Under the pieces are notes generated by a model that saw only the letters and a program-made list of their open reading frames with translations, ran no database searches and was not told where the DNA came from. The position numbers and the translations under genes are program-made. Shown in pieces: positions 1 to 8,736 of a DNA stretch of 43,377 bases; position 1 is the stretch's first letter; the number at the start of each line of letters is the position of its first letter. Source of the DNA: Bacteroidota bacterium (GTDB taxonomy: Bacteria; Bacteroidota; Bacteroidia; Chitinophagales; Chitinophagaceae); assembly GCA_030706605.1 (NCBI GenBank), contig JAUZOE010000037.1, positions 1 to 43,377 on the forward strand, in the 5' to 3' direction.

Positions 1-367
1 AAAAAACTGCACCCCCTTTTTTCTAATCGCTTATCTTTAAAACAATTAGTATAATCAGGATTAAATAAGGATTGATAGGTCGGTATCATTATTAAAAATT
101 TGACTACAAAAATAAGGAAAGATGTGGGTACACGGTAGATTTGCAACGAGGATTAATTAGGGAAATAAAATTATATTTATACCAGCACAAGGAATTACAC
201 GGGGAAAGAAGATACTTGTGCATAAAGACTTTGATTATTAGTTTGAAAAAGATAGTTCTCGTCGCAAATGAGGACTAGTTTGGGATAGCCTATTTGTATT
301 TTTTTAAACGATAGGCAAAAACGAAATAAATAAAAATTCATAAATTTAGAATCTAAAATATCGTAGA
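1..367. other. Intergenic lead-in with two REP-like motifs
   Basis: No convincing gene is seen here. The stretch is AT-rich and contains two decayed copies of a short motif with the core TTTGCAAnnnAGGAyTAA, at 140-158 and 256-281, which recurs at 965-990 and 6439-6462. A 6-bp inverted repeat (GCCTAT at 288-293, ATAGGC at 311-316) lies about 50 bases before the thioredoxin-like gene and could be a small hairpin in its leader. The only open frame in the stretch is minus-strand, overlaps the next gene's start and looks random. Confidence 0.5.
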
Positions 368-919
368 ATGAAAACATTGAAATTGTTGGCGCCCTTCCTT
401 TTTTCTGTTTTTATTATTACTAACTCTTATGCGCAAATGAAACCTAAAAATGCAGATGAGGTAATCAGGCAGGCAACCGCAGAAGCAGCTAAAACCAACA
501 AAAATATTTTTGTGATCTCCCACGCTTCCTGGTGTATCTGGTGCCACAGGATGGATACGGCCATGAATGATAAAACCATAAATCTTTTTTTTGACAAAAA
601 CTATGTGATAAAACATCTTACTATGGATGAAAGCAAGGATAAAAGAAACCTGGAAAACCCTGGGGCAGCCGCACTGAGAACAAAGTATTATGGAGATCAG
701 CAAGGAATTCCTTATTGGTTTATTCTTGATAAAAAAGGGAAATTACTTGCAGATTCAAGACTACATTCTGACGACGGAGAGGTTACCGGAAATAATGTAG
801 GTTGCCCCGTAAAGCCTGATGAAGTTGACTATTTTATAGATGTTCTTAAAAAAACATCTGCCCTTACTAATGCGCAACTTGAAATGATCCGGAAAAGGTT
901 TTTGAAAATTGGAGAATAA
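368..919 (+). CDS. Exported thioredoxin-family protein
   Basis: A 183-residue protein with a clear Sec signal peptide (residues 1-22, ending SYA before Q23). It has a thioredoxin-like fold with the active-site motif WCIWC at 55-59 followed by His60, and an Ile-Pro cis-proline region (QQGIPYWFI) later in the chain. The two cysteines in CxxC spacing indicate disulfide exchange in the periplasm. The WCxWCH form is typical of the thioredoxin_7/DsbD-gamma-like group rather than of cytosolic thioredoxin. Its partner is unknown, and no cytochrome-c-maturation or DsbD-like gene is adjacent. It is alone on the plus strand and convergent with the sulfatase. Confidence 0.85.
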   Translation: MKTLKLLAPFLFSVFIITNSYAQMKPKNADEVIRQATAEAAKTNKNIFVISHASWCIWCHRMDTAMNDKTINLFFDKNYVIKHLTMDESKDKRNLENPGAAALRTKYYGDQQGIPYWFILDKKGKLLADSRLHSDDGEVTGNNVGCPVKPDEVDYFIDVLKKTSALTNAQLEMIRKRFLKIGE

Positions 920-1203
920 ATCTTTTCCTATATTATTTCAGATAATTTTAAACCCATTTTCCTGGCCTCGTTTGCAAACAAGGATTAATTACTCTTTTCG
1001 CTTTTCCAAGGCTGTGGCTACCCCATATCTTTAAGCCAGGCAGGACGATCTATCTATACTAGTAATAAAAATAATTATCTTAGGCTTTGATATAAATTTC
1101 ATAAACGGGTAGTGAATCTCCGCCGTTATTGGCCTAACAGGTGTATAGTTACCTCACAAGACCAACAACAGCGGGAAATCAATTTTTTCATGAAGTTGTT
1201 GAT
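920..1203. other. Intergenic region with REP-like palindrome
   Basis: No gene is supported between the thioredoxin-like gene and the end of the original sulfatase frame. A palindrome centred on GTTTGCAAAC occurs at 965-990 within a copy of the REP-like motif that is also seen near the left edge of the window. The rest shows no recognisable feature. Confidence 0.45.
965..990. repeat. REP-like short palindromic motif (best copy)
   Basis: The core CCTCGTTTGCAAACAAGG is nearly self-complementary and is followed by ATTAATTA. From the TTGCAA core onward it matches the copy at 141-161 with only a few differences. Weaker copies are at 256-281 and 6439-6462. The pattern fits a dispersed REP-type repeat. 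No transposase for such repeats is present in the window. Confidence 0.5.
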
Positions 1204-1287
1204 TTAAATATTGTCATTGAATTTCTTCATTTGGATTTGTAGTTCATTTTTTAATGAATCCTGTATAGCTTTATACTCCGGATTGTC
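1204..1287 (-). pseudogene. Severed C-terminal tail of the sulfatase
   Basis: Reading on past the TAG at 1288-1290, the same frame stays open for 27 more codons to TAA at 1204-1206. It encodes DNPEYKAIQDSLKNEL and a short basic end, which is the usual tail after the DPxELxNv motif of this sulfatase family. The TAG sits where a Tyr or similar residue is expected (family pattern nvYdnPEY). This is direct evidence of a nonsense change, since the reading frame itself is intact. Confidence 0.75.
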
Positions 1288-2751
1288 CTAAACATTATGA
1301 AGTTCCATCGGATCTTTTTGCAAATCATACAATTCCCAATCTTTATTTTCATAATAATCAATCAGCTTGTACCTGTCTGAGCGAACACCAATATGTTTTG
1401 CAACATTGTGTTCTCCTCCTGATTCATAATAGTGATAGTAAACGTACCTGCGCCAATCTTCCGGGGTTTTGCCTTCCCATACAGGCAGCATACTTCTCCC
1501 CTGCATGCCACCAGGGATTTTCACATGAGCTACGTCCAACAATGTTTCTGCCAGGTCCAGGTTCATCACCATCTCATTATTTACGCTTCCTGGCTTTATT
1601 ACACCCGGCCATTTAACGATAAGGGATGTACGAAAAGATGGCTCGTACATAAAACGTTTATCAAACCAGCCATGTTCACCCAAATAAAATCCCTGGTCAG
1701 ATGTATAGACGACAATGGTATTTTTATCCAGGCCTTTTTCTTTTAAATAATCCATCAACCGGCCCACATTATCATCCACTGACTGAATGGTTCGCAGGTA
1801 ATCTTTGATATATCTTTCGTATTTCCATATTGCTAATTCTTTGCCTTGTAAACCTGCTTTTTTAAAGGCTTCATTTTTCGGCGTATACGCAGCTACAAAA
1901 GCAGCTTGCTCACCCGGAATAAGGCCTCCGAAAATATTTTTCCAAGCTTCATCCAAACGTTGATATGGCTCACTAACTGTAAAATTTTCTTTTAAATCAT
2001 AATTAGCCGCCAGCCATTGGGCAACCTGCATTTTCTGTTCTTTAGCTGCACGGGTTCGTGTGCTGTAATCATCAAAAAAGGTTGACGGCACCGGAATGTT
2101 TATACTGTCAAATTCATGGAGGTATTTGAGTGCCGGCATCCAATCGCGGTGAGGCGCTTTGTTCCACACCAAAACACAAAAAGGCTTTGAGGTATCACGG
2201 CCATTTAACCAGTCAATGGCTTTGTCAGTAGTAAGATCGGCTACATATCCTTCCGCCCGTTTCGTCCCGGCAGAATCTATAAAATCAGGATTGTAATAAG
2301 CACCCTGTCCGGGGAGAATATTCCAAAAATCAAAACCAATTGGATTAGATACCAAATGCCATTTCCCAATCATCGCGGTTTGGTAACCGGCCTGGTGAAG
2401 CAATTTCGGAAACGTTTCCTGCGAACCGTCAAACACTTCATTGCCATTTCCTTTGATGCCATTCATGTTGCTATATTTTCCCGTGAGAATAGCTGCCCTG
2501 CTTGGTGCACAAAGAGAATTATTTACAAAAGCGCGGTTAAACAGCATTCCTTCTTTTGCAAGCAAATCAATGTTAGGCGTATGATTGAAACTATCGCCAT
2601 AAGCGCTGATGGCCTGGTAGCCATGGTCATCGCTCATGATGAAGACGATGTTGGGACGCGGGGCTGGCGGTTGCTGCCTTTCAGAACAGGAACTAATGAT
2701 ACTCATTAAAAGAAAAATCAAAGCCGATATTTTCAATGCTGTATGATTCAT
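1288..2751 (-). CDS. Lipoprotein sulfatase (Cys type), C-terminally truncated by TAG
   Basis: A 487-residue S1-family sulfatase that removes sulfate esters from a glycan at the cell surface or in the periplasm. A signal peptide ends in a lipobox at Cys22. The metal-binding DD is at 41-42 (SDDHGY). The signature CAPSR is at 81-85, with Cys81 as the residue converted to formylglycine, so a formylglycine-generating enzyme is required from elsewhere in the genome. The later SDQGFYLGEHGWFDKRF stretch gives further metal and sulfate ligands. The call stops at the TAG; the frame continues for 27 codons, so the full form would be 515 residues. All catalytic parts are kept and activity may persist. 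A copy of the palindrome-bearing repeat (2781-2916) precedes the start, linking it to the FAD oxidoreductase and cytochrome c genes near 33 kb. Confidence 0.93.
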   Translation of the reverse strand: MNHTALKISALIFLLMSIISSCSERQQPPAPRPNIVFIMSDDHGYQAISAYGDSFNHTPNIDLLAKEGMLFNRAFVNNSLCAPSRAAILTGKYSNMNGIKGNGNEVFDGSQETFPKLLHQAGYQTAMIGKWHLVSNPIGFDFWNILPGQGAYYNPDFIDSAGTKRAEGYVADLTTDKAIDWLNGRDTSKPFCVLVWNKAPHRDWMPALKYLHEFDSINIPVPSTFFDDYSTRTRAAKEQKMQVAQWLAANYDLKENFTVSEPYQRLDEAWKNIFGGLIPGEQAAFVAAYTPKNEAFKKAGLQGKELAIWKYERYIKDYLRTIQSVDDNVGRLMDYLKEKGLDKNTIVVYTSDQGFYLGEHGWFDKRFMYEPSFRTSLIVKWPGVIKPGSVNNEMVMNLDLAETLLDVAHVKIPGGMQGRSMLPVWEGKTPEDWRRYVYYHYYESGGEHNVAKHIGVRSDRYKLIDYYENKDWELYDLQKDPMELHNV

Positions 2752-2780
2752 GTTTTGTATTTAGATATGAAGTTATTTAT

Positions 2781-2916
2781 TTCTTAGCAATGTCTCTCCA
2801 ATGGAAACGCTACGTAAAATGCTCTTTTACTACCCGGATAACAACTAAATTTAATTGTTTACGAAAACCAGAAACTTAAACCAAATAAATAAATCTTTGT
2901 ACACGCAGGAAGACAG
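2781..2916. repeat. Palindrome-bearing repeat element, copy A
   Basis: This stretch lies between the divergent sulfatase and small membrane protein genes. One end (TTCTTAGCAATGTCTCTCC) and the other end (CTTTGTACACGC) match the two ends of the repeats at 32811-33008 and 33441-33645, but in the opposite orientation relative to the adjacent gene. It is about 60 bases shorter because the part between the first end and the central palindrome is missing. The palindrome at 2840-2859 is preserved. Confidence 0.7.
2840..2859. promoter_or_regulatory. 20-bp palindrome, putative operator (copy A)
   Basis: The sequence AACAACTAAATTTAATTGTT is symmetric except for one base pair. It is overlapped at 2857-2868 by a second dyad, GTTTAcgaAAAC, which has one mismatch. 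The same composite recurs at 32890-32909 and 33524-33543 while the flanks differ much more, as expected for a transcription-factor site. It lies about 90 bases before the sulfatase start and about 105 before the small protein start. The binding protein is unknown and no matching regulator gene is in the window. Confidence 0.6.
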
Positions 2917-2963
2917 AATATTAATTCTATCTTTAAAGAACACAAAGCCTTAAACAAATTAAA

Positions 2964-3161
2964 ATGAACAAAAGGAATAATAGCATTCTTTACTTAATTC
3001 TCGGATTATATTCGATAATGGTAAGCTGGTATTACAATCATTCAATTCTGTTAGTAATTATCCATTACATTTTCTGGCCCATTTATTTACTGTACGAATT
3101 ACTCAACGGCCGGCTGGCCCACAATATGTGGAAGATAATTCCTGAGTCTTATTTCAATTAA
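2964..3161 (+). CDS. Small two-helix membrane protein, unknown function
   Basis: A 65-residue protein made almost entirely of two hydrophobic segments (about residues 8-24 and 27-48) with a polar C-terminus ending in WKIIPESYFN. No known domain was recognised. The ATG follows an A-rich leader, and the frame has good codon use for its size. It is divergent from the sulfatase with the palindrome-bearing repeat between them, and its stop lies five bases from the convergent esterase stop. It could be a small envelope protein co-regulated with the glycan genes, but that rests only on position. Confidence 0.6.
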   Translation: MNKRNNSILYLILGLYSIMVSWYYNHSILLVIIHYIFWPIYLLYELLNGRLAHNMWKIIPESYFN

Positions 3162-3166
3162 ATTTA

Positions 3167-4300
3167 TTATTCGGCTTGCAGCCCAGGTATTAAAGTACTT
3201 AATATCTGCTGTGCATACCAACGAATCAAAAAATCATTGGGATGGTTAATATCATTCCCTGTCATATCCTGGTAAGATTTATATTTAAGCAGCTCCGCAT
3301 GTACGGAGGTCATATCCACCAGCACAATGCCCAGCCCTGTCAATTCATCCAATACTTTTTTGAAAAATTGCTGTGTTCCTACAAAATCAGATTCAGGATT
3401 AGGCAGCATAGTTGCCACTAATATAAATTCCGCTTTAGGATTATTCCGTCTTACTTTATTGATGATCCCATGAATATTCGCTTTAAACACCTGCGGATCC
3501 ATCCGGCCTGTGCCATCATTCATCCCAAAAGCGATGATAACAAGATCGGGATTATGAGCCACTACACCCTCCTCAGCAGTTGCTAACCCCCATTTGGAAT
3601 CCTTGCCTCCAACTGAGGTATTAGTAAATGCAATATCTCCTTTATAATATCTCCTTAAACCATCCGCAACCAGGTTTCCCCAACTGGGCAAATAAGGAGG
3701 GGCACCGGTTTCGCCGCTTGCATTGGAACCTGCAGCAATACTATCCCCAAAAAGCAATATTTTTAATACTGATCTTCTTTTTAGCTTATCCATTGCTTCA
3801 GGAAGATCGCCTCCCTGGAAGGGCGATATCGGACCTTTCCATAATTTAGCCGCATGGGTATAGGTAACTGCCAACTGGTGATTATGGAAAAATGATCCTT
3901 CCTTAAATAAGATAAATCCGCCACCCTTTTTCGGAAATGCATTCTTTAATGTATCAGGATAGAGTTGCGCCTTTGTTAGATAAGGAGCCTGCGAACCTTT
4001 CAACAACCTCAATAGTCCATTGTTATATTCCCAATCTACTCCCTCTTTGTAATCAATATTTAATGCAGAATTCCTGACAGAAAGAATTTTAACAGGGGTA
4101 AATAGCAGATGCGCTATAGGTAATTCTCCATTTCCTGAAACCATCAATACCGATTCATTGTACATGGTCGTAGTTTTCCAGAAAGGAATTAATGCAGTAT
4201 CGATCCTGTCATTTTCCTGGGCCATTAAATTCGTAGAGGAGCATAACATAATACAGCATGCCAGGGTTTTGATTGGCATAAGTTTGAATACATGTTTCAT
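3167..4300 (-). CDS. Exported SGNH/GDSL-family esterase
   Basis: A 377-residue protein with a signal peptide (1-28, ending LMAQ). An N-terminal beta-rich domain of about 170 residues precedes an SGNH hydrolase domain. Block I has the GDS motif with catalytic Ser187 (LLFGDSIAAG), block II the oxyanion Gly (SVGGKDS), block III FGMND with the oxyanion Asn, and block V the Asp-His pair near INHPND. Proteins of this layout remove acetyl or other acyl groups from plant or algal polysaccharides. It is followed on the same strand, upstream, by the GH43-like lipoprotein (102-base gap), so it is probably co-expressed with the glycan enzymes. The exact ester it cleaves cannot be told from sequence. Confidence 0.88.
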   Translation of the reverse strand: MKHVFKLMPIKTLACCIMLCSSTNLMAQENDRIDTALIPFWKTTTMYNESVLMVSGNGELPIAHLLFTPVKILSVRNSALNIDYKEGVDWEYNNGLLRLLKGSQAPYLTKAQLYPDTLKNAFPKKGGGFILFKEGSFFHNHQLAVTYTHAAKLWKGPISPFQGGDLPEAMDKLKRRSVLKILLFGDSIAAGSNASGETGAPPYLPSWGNLVADGLRRYYKGDIAFTNTSVGGKDSKWGLATAEEGVVAHNPDLVIIAFGMNDGTGRMDPQVFKANIHGIINKVRRNNPKAEFILVATMLPNPESDFVGTQQFFKKVLDELTGLGIVLVDMTSVHAELLKYKSYQDMTGNDINHPNDFLIRWYAQQILSTLIPGLQAE

Positions 4301-4402
4301 TTAGCAAAAGTTTTAAGAGCCTGTTTCGTACAGGCCAGCCGGATGATAAAAAAATACATTATAAGCAGATTACTTATTTTGACACCAAACAATTATCCCG
4401 TT

Positions 4403-6358
4403 TTACAATTCAATTTTAATGCAATCTACAGGCAAAGGCCCATCCAACGATTCAATGTATACTGCATGGCTCCCACTGGTAAGATCGCCGGATTTAAATA
4501 ATACAGACGATTTTATTTCCCGGGAACTTTTTAAAGATAAATTTTTAATTAATTTCCCGTCAAGATAAATATTTATAGTGCCATACATAGGTCCCCTGGG
4601 AGAGAAGAGTTCAAATCCTTTGCCATCAAAATTCCATTTCGCAAAACCTGAATCTCTTTTGGATACCGCTCCTTTGCCGTATAAAAACATAGTATCTTTT
4701 TTAAAGACCCAATCGCTATCCTGGTCACCGGCGGCCACCAGGGCTCTATAATATCCATAAGTAACCAATCCTTTCACTTCAGGTCCTTCTACCACAAACC
4801 GATCGGCAAATAAATAACTATGAGGATTTAATAATACCCCTACTACACCGGGATTACTTTTTAAGGCTCCTTCCCAACATTTTACATCATTTATAAAAAG
4901 CCTGTATTTCCCATCGATTTTTTTTATCTGAAGAGTATTCTCATTGGGGTTCCAGTTTGGTACATTACCCGAATCAACATGAACGATACTTTTCCCGCTA
5001 TCATATACATTCATCTTCCAATTGTTTTTATTAACTACAATTTCCTTATAATTCGCATCATCCTGGTCTAACTCAAACTTCCCCCAGCCGTTTAGTATAT
5101 CAAGAGGCGTATGAAAATCCCAAATAATATGCATGGTACCATCAAGTTTAAATTTTACGTCAATGTCTTTAACTTCTGTTGCCTTTTTAATATACGAAAA
5201 TGAATTTCCTTCATTAGCGGTAAGGTTAAAACCCCTGTCTCTGTATGGATGATCCCAGGAGGCTTTGGCAAGATTGATGGTACCATAATCTGTTTTGTCT
5301 TTGGATGGAAACATAACATATATTGAATCATTATCATCCACAAAGCCTGTAAAAGTTTGTCCCCATATCCCGGCATACTCATTTTCAACATTAGCGGAAT
5401 GCCACAAAGTTCCGGCACTGAAAATTTCATATTTATCAGCATTGGTTATGTCTTCTATCTTCACGCGGTAAACTGATTGATAGTTCCTGTTAACTGAAAC
5501 AGATGTTGCCGGAAAATAAACATATCCATCATGCGTAAACGCAGGAAAATATTCCTGGAGAGGCGGGTAGTTTGTTTTTCTTTCTACATTCAGCATTATT
5601 TTCGTATCGCCATAAGGTCCTTCAGGCTTTGAAGCAGTAGAGACAGCTAATGCCCAACTGCGGGCAGGAGCACTATCCATCATGTATATCAGCACCCAGT
5701 CATTTTTGCGTTTCACGATCATGGGGGCATACATTCTCCAGTACCTGTTCAACAAGGGCTTTTGCTTATACTGAGTATTGATTTTAACGGGTTTCTTTGA
5801 AACAACAAAAGGGCCTTCGGGCTTGTCGGCTACTGCGTAACCAAGACCCGACTGCCCGGCGTTCTGCCAATCGAAATTACCAGGTACCCAATCGAATACC
5901 ATGTGATATTTTCCATCGGCATAGGTTACCATAACATCAGGCACCTGGATCTTAATAGAATCATAACTAAGCATGTTTGCAGGAAACAAGTCGCCTATTT
6001 TATTCCACGTTTTTCCTCTATCGGATGATTTATAAATGACACAGTTGAAATCCGCCGTAGTGGTATCCTTATCTGATTTATAAAATTCTTTGTATTCACC
6101 GATATATAAATACCAGTTATGACTTACCGGATCAGAATATAAGAAACCATTCACCGGCCACTCCATTCCTTTACGACCTCTATACACCGGGTTGCCGGCA
6201 AAACGCCCGAAAGCATCCCATGTAGGACTTCCGAAAGCGTAATCGTGCGACCATTCATTCATGTTCGATTGCAAGGCATAATCATTTTTGTCTTTGACTA
6301 CCCTACAGGAATTAAAAAGGATAGAGAAAAAAATGATGGAGAAAAAAAAGCGGTTCAT
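4403..6358 (-). CDS. GH43-like five-bladed propeller lipoprotein
   Basis: A 651-residue lipoprotein (hydrophobic leader, lipobox at Cys18). Residues about 40-400 have the pattern of a five-bladed beta-propeller glycosidase: GNPVYRGRKGMEWPVNG near the start, QVPDVMVTYADGKYHM, repeated YGYA/GPF blade-edge motifs (DKPEGPFV, SKPEGPYG) and WRMYAPMIVKRKNDW. The C-terminal third reads as beta-sandwich, with a possible concanavalin-type domain (WNPNENTLQIKKIDGKYRLFIND) and a last beta domain. The fold is that of GH43 and related furanosidases or xylosidases, but the catalytic acids were not securely placed, so a divergent or non-catalytic role is possible. It sits in the minus-strand run with the esterase and glycosidases. 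Confidence 0.7.
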   Translation of the reverse strand: MNRFFFSIIFFSILFNSCRVVKDKNDYALQSNMNEWSHDYAFGSPTWDAFGRFAGNPVYRGRKGMEWPVNGFLYSDPVSHNWYLYIGEYKEFYKSDKDTTTADFNCVIYKSSDRGKTWNKIGDLFPANMLSYDSIKIQVPDVMVTYADGKYHMVFDWVPGNFDWQNAGQSGLGYAVADKPEGPFVVSKKPVKINTQYKQKPLLNRYWRMYAPMIVKRKNDWVLIYMMDSAPARSWALAVSTASKPEGPYGDTKIMLNVERKTNYPPLQEYFPAFTHDGYVYFPATSVSVNRNYQSVYRVKIEDITNADKYEIFSAGTLWHSANVENEYAGIWGQTFTGFVDDNDSIYVMFPSKDKTDYGTINLAKASWDHPYRDRGFNLTANEGNSFSYIKKATEVKDIDVKFKLDGTMHIIWDFHTPLDILNGWGKFELDQDDANYKEIVVNKNNWKMNVYDSGKSIVHVDSGNVPNWNPNENTLQIKKIDGKYRLFINDVKCWEGALKSNPGVVGVLLNPHSYLFADRFVVEGPEVKGLVTYGYYRALVAAGDQDSDWVFKKDTMFLYGKGAVSKRDSGFAKWNFDGKGFELFSPRGPMYGTINIYLDGKLIKNLSLKSSREIKSSVLFKSGDLTSGSHAVYIESLDGPLPVDCIKIEL

Positions 6359-6726
6359 GATTTCAAATTTGTTTTAGAAATTCCCTTTATTAATTTCCGA
6401 TTGCAGCCTCAGCACTTTCATTATCGCCCCTTCATGGTCTTCGTTTGCAATCAGGACTAAATCTATACTTTTAATATTTTGCATAACATGAGTGGAGACA
6501 AATTTTTAATCAGTGATAAATCAGGAGGTTACTTCTCACAGGCGGAGATGTAGCAAAGATAAAGAGGCGTTGTCGTATCTGTGTCAATGAAGCTTTTAGA
6601 AATTATAAGGTTGTGCACTTTAATTGCGTGATGTACTTTCAAGGCACAAATACCCAGCCGCCCTGTATTGCAAGAATGAAGTATATGCCATGAGTAGGAA
6701 CTTCCTGTGCCAACCAAAAGATTTAA
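6359..6726. other. Gene-free spacer with repeat remnants
   Basis: No gene is supported in these 368 bases. They hold a weak REP-like copy at 6439-6462 (TTTGCAATCAGGACTAA) and, at 6614-6659, a segment resembling 12026-12070. A 62-codon minus-strand frame here covers the repeat and shows no protein-like features. The spacing suggests that the six-hairpin gene and the propeller gene may have separate promoters. Confidence 0.5.
6614..6659. repeat. Dispersed repeat, copy 1 (pairs with 12026-12070)
   Basis: Both copies contain ATTGCGT, then a variable stretch, then GCACA(A/G)ATACCCAGCC in the same order and spacing, giving about 45 aligned bases with roughly three quarters identical by eye. Neither lies in a gene. 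The copies bracket the two glycosidase genes at 6.7-11.8 kb, both on the plus strand. Confidence 0.5.
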
Positions 6727-8574
6727 TCACAAGGTTTCGAGATAACCAGGTATAGATAACATTGGAAGATAATTATCGACTAAAAATCCTTCGTAACCCC
6801 AACATTCTCCCTTCCAGTTTTTCCAGTCTTTGGTCATATTGTTATTTGAACAATATCCATCAAATCCACCTTCATTATAGCTTTCCATCAAGGCTAAAAA
6901 AATCTCATTGGCTTCTTTTTCCATTTTTAATTTGTAAAGCGCCTGTATAGTAAAGTAAACATAACAACCTGAAGCACCTCCATTCTCATACACCTGGAAG
7001 TTTTGATATCCCCAACGCGTATTTCTATCTGTATAATCTTTATCTGCAATGGGAATGAGATTACCAGGCAGTCCCAATTTGAAATTTGTAAAGCCAACTT
7101 CTTTCATCTTATCTAATAAACGTAGCATAATACTTTTTGCCTCAGGATCTTCAATCAGCCCATAAGATATGGCAACGCCATTAACAAAGGTGAAGTAGTA
7201 ATCATGTAATTCTCCATCTGCGCTCCTCCATCCTCCAAGCACACCGGTATCCGGATTAAAGAATCTTGAAAAATAATTACTTTTAAGTTTCTTAGCAAAA
7301 GCCTCATAGTTATGGCTATCCCCGAGGTTATTTAAAATTGCTGCAACTTGTGACAACAAAGTACAAGCCCGGTAGGCTAATGCGTTAGAATATGCATCAT
7401 CATGTCCAAAACCAATCGTATCCCACCAGTTGGCAGGTCGCTTAAAATCTTTAATCCAACTATCTGAATTTCCTGAATAACCGTATTCAATAATACCATC
7501 ATTATTGGTATCAGTGGCCATCATTTTTGATGCCCAGGCTGCGATTCCCTGGTAATTTTTATTGGCCCATTCCAAATCCTTTGTATCAATAATATAATAA
7601 CAAGCGGCCATAATTAAAGAAGGAAAACTATCCGAGGAATTATAAGCACTTTGCCAACTAATTTTTCCATCCTTTCCATACCCCACCATACCATATCCCA
7701 ACATACCATTCAAATATTGATCAAGCGTATTTCTGATTAGATCCATGGCAGAAAGCCCTTCAGCAAGAGGAGGCGTCTTCCTTGCCATTTCAGCATACAT
7801 AAAAAAGGTGAACGCGCATGCATCACTTGTAGAATTATTTGCTAATGTCCTGAAACGAGGGTTAAGCTGAAAAATATTTATATAATTCTTTTTAAATCCA
7901 TTAAAAGTGTTGTCATTCTTAACTTTATTTATGTCAGGGAATATGGTTACGGATTCAAACCTATAAGTTATATCCTGGTGATTAGAATCGGCTGCAGCTA
8001 AACCAATTTTGATATAAGGTTTTTTGGTTAGTTCTGCATCATAAAAAAGAGTAATCCCTGGATCATTACAATATATCCGAAAAGTACCCATCCCAGGTAA
8101 ATGCAATACACATGGAAAATTAATTTGTTTATCTGACCGCAGGTTACCCAATACTGTACAATGATTTATTTTTTGAGAAAAAATGATTTCAAAAGGAGAA
8201 ACCTTTAATCCGTTTTTCCACCGTGTTTGAATTATGAAACTCTTATCGTGCATTTTACATTCCCAAACCGGAACGTGTTTCTTTTTTGTTTTCAGAAAGT
8301 AAGCAATACTTTTCGATCTTACCCTGCTCTCATATTGTCCTTCAGAGTTCTCTACATTTTTGAATAAGGGATTTACCGAAAATTGCTTAAACCCTAAACT
8401 ATCCGTAGAAAAAAAAGAAAATTCCGGCCTGTCTCTTCGCAACTGCATTTTCAAATAGGAGGACTCAAAAGAGAAATCCTTGCCATCATCTGCCAGGAAT
8501 GAAAACTGCCCGGGTATCCCTACAGCAATTGCCCCAAAAGCAGATTGTTGGATAAAAGTGCGACGAGTTGCCAT
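6727..8574 (-). CDS. Six-hairpin (alpha/alpha barrel) glycosidase-like protein with Tat-type leader
   Basis: A 615-residue exported protein. Its N-terminus (RRTFIQQSAFGAIAVG) is a twin-arginine-like signal, suggesting export of a folded protein. Residues of about 30-230 form a beta-rich domain. From about 250 on there are helical hairpin repeats with the aromatic and acidic patches of (alpha/alpha)6 glycosidases: DTNNDGIIEYGYSGNSDSW, RPANWWDTIGFGHDDAYSNA, FNPDTGVLGGWRSADGELHD and WGYQNFQVYENGG. This fold covers GH15, GH63, GH78, GH127 and similar families; the family was not fixed. The neighbouring GH106 rhamnosidase makes a role in trimming the same glycan plausible. Confidence 0.75.
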   Translation of the reverse strand: MATRRTFIQQSAFGAIAVGIPGQFSFLADDGKDFSFESSYLKMQLRRDRPEFSFFSTDSLGFKQFSVNPLFKNVENSEGQYESRVRSKSIAYFLKTKKKHVPVWECKMHDKSFIIQTRWKNGLKVSPFEIIFSQKINHCTVLGNLRSDKQINFPCVLHLPGMGTFRIYCNDPGITLFYDAELTKKPYIKIGLAAADSNHQDITYRFESVTIFPDINKVKNDNTFNGFKKNYINIFQLNPRFRTLANNSTSDACAFTFFMYAEMARKTPPLAEGLSAMDLIRNTLDQYLNGMLGYGMVGYGKDGKISWQSAYNSSDSFPSLIMAACYYIIDTKDLEWANKNYQGIAAWASKMMATDTNNDGIIEYGYSGNSDSWIKDFKRPANWWDTIGFGHDDAYSNALAYRACTLLSQVAAILNNLGDSHNYEAFAKKLKSNYFSRFFNPDTGVLGGWRSADGELHDYYFTFVNGVAISYGLIEDPEAKSIMLRLLDKMKEVGFTNFKLGLPGNLIPIADKDYTDRNTRWGYQNFQVYENGGASGCYVYFTIQALYKLKMEKEANEIFLALMESYNEGGFDGYCSNNNMTKDWKNWKGECWGYEGFLVDNYLPMLSIPGYLETL

Positions 8575-8736
8575 AAATTTTTGTTTAATTATGCTGGTCT
8601 TAAATATTATTTTCTATAAAATTATTCCAATTTCAATTCTCCTTCAGTTTCCCAATAACACACATACTTAACAATTTTTCAACGCATTATTGAAAGCTCC
8701 CGGCATCAAAAATCAGACTTGTAGTTTACACTACAT

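Noticed and set aside
1398-1746. Plus-strand open frames inside the sulfatase region
   Set aside because: They are antisense to a gene with full family motifs and have no signal, domain or sensible start.
6529-6717. 62-codon minus-strand frame between glycosidase genes
   Set aside because: It runs through a dispersed repeat and has no protein-like features.
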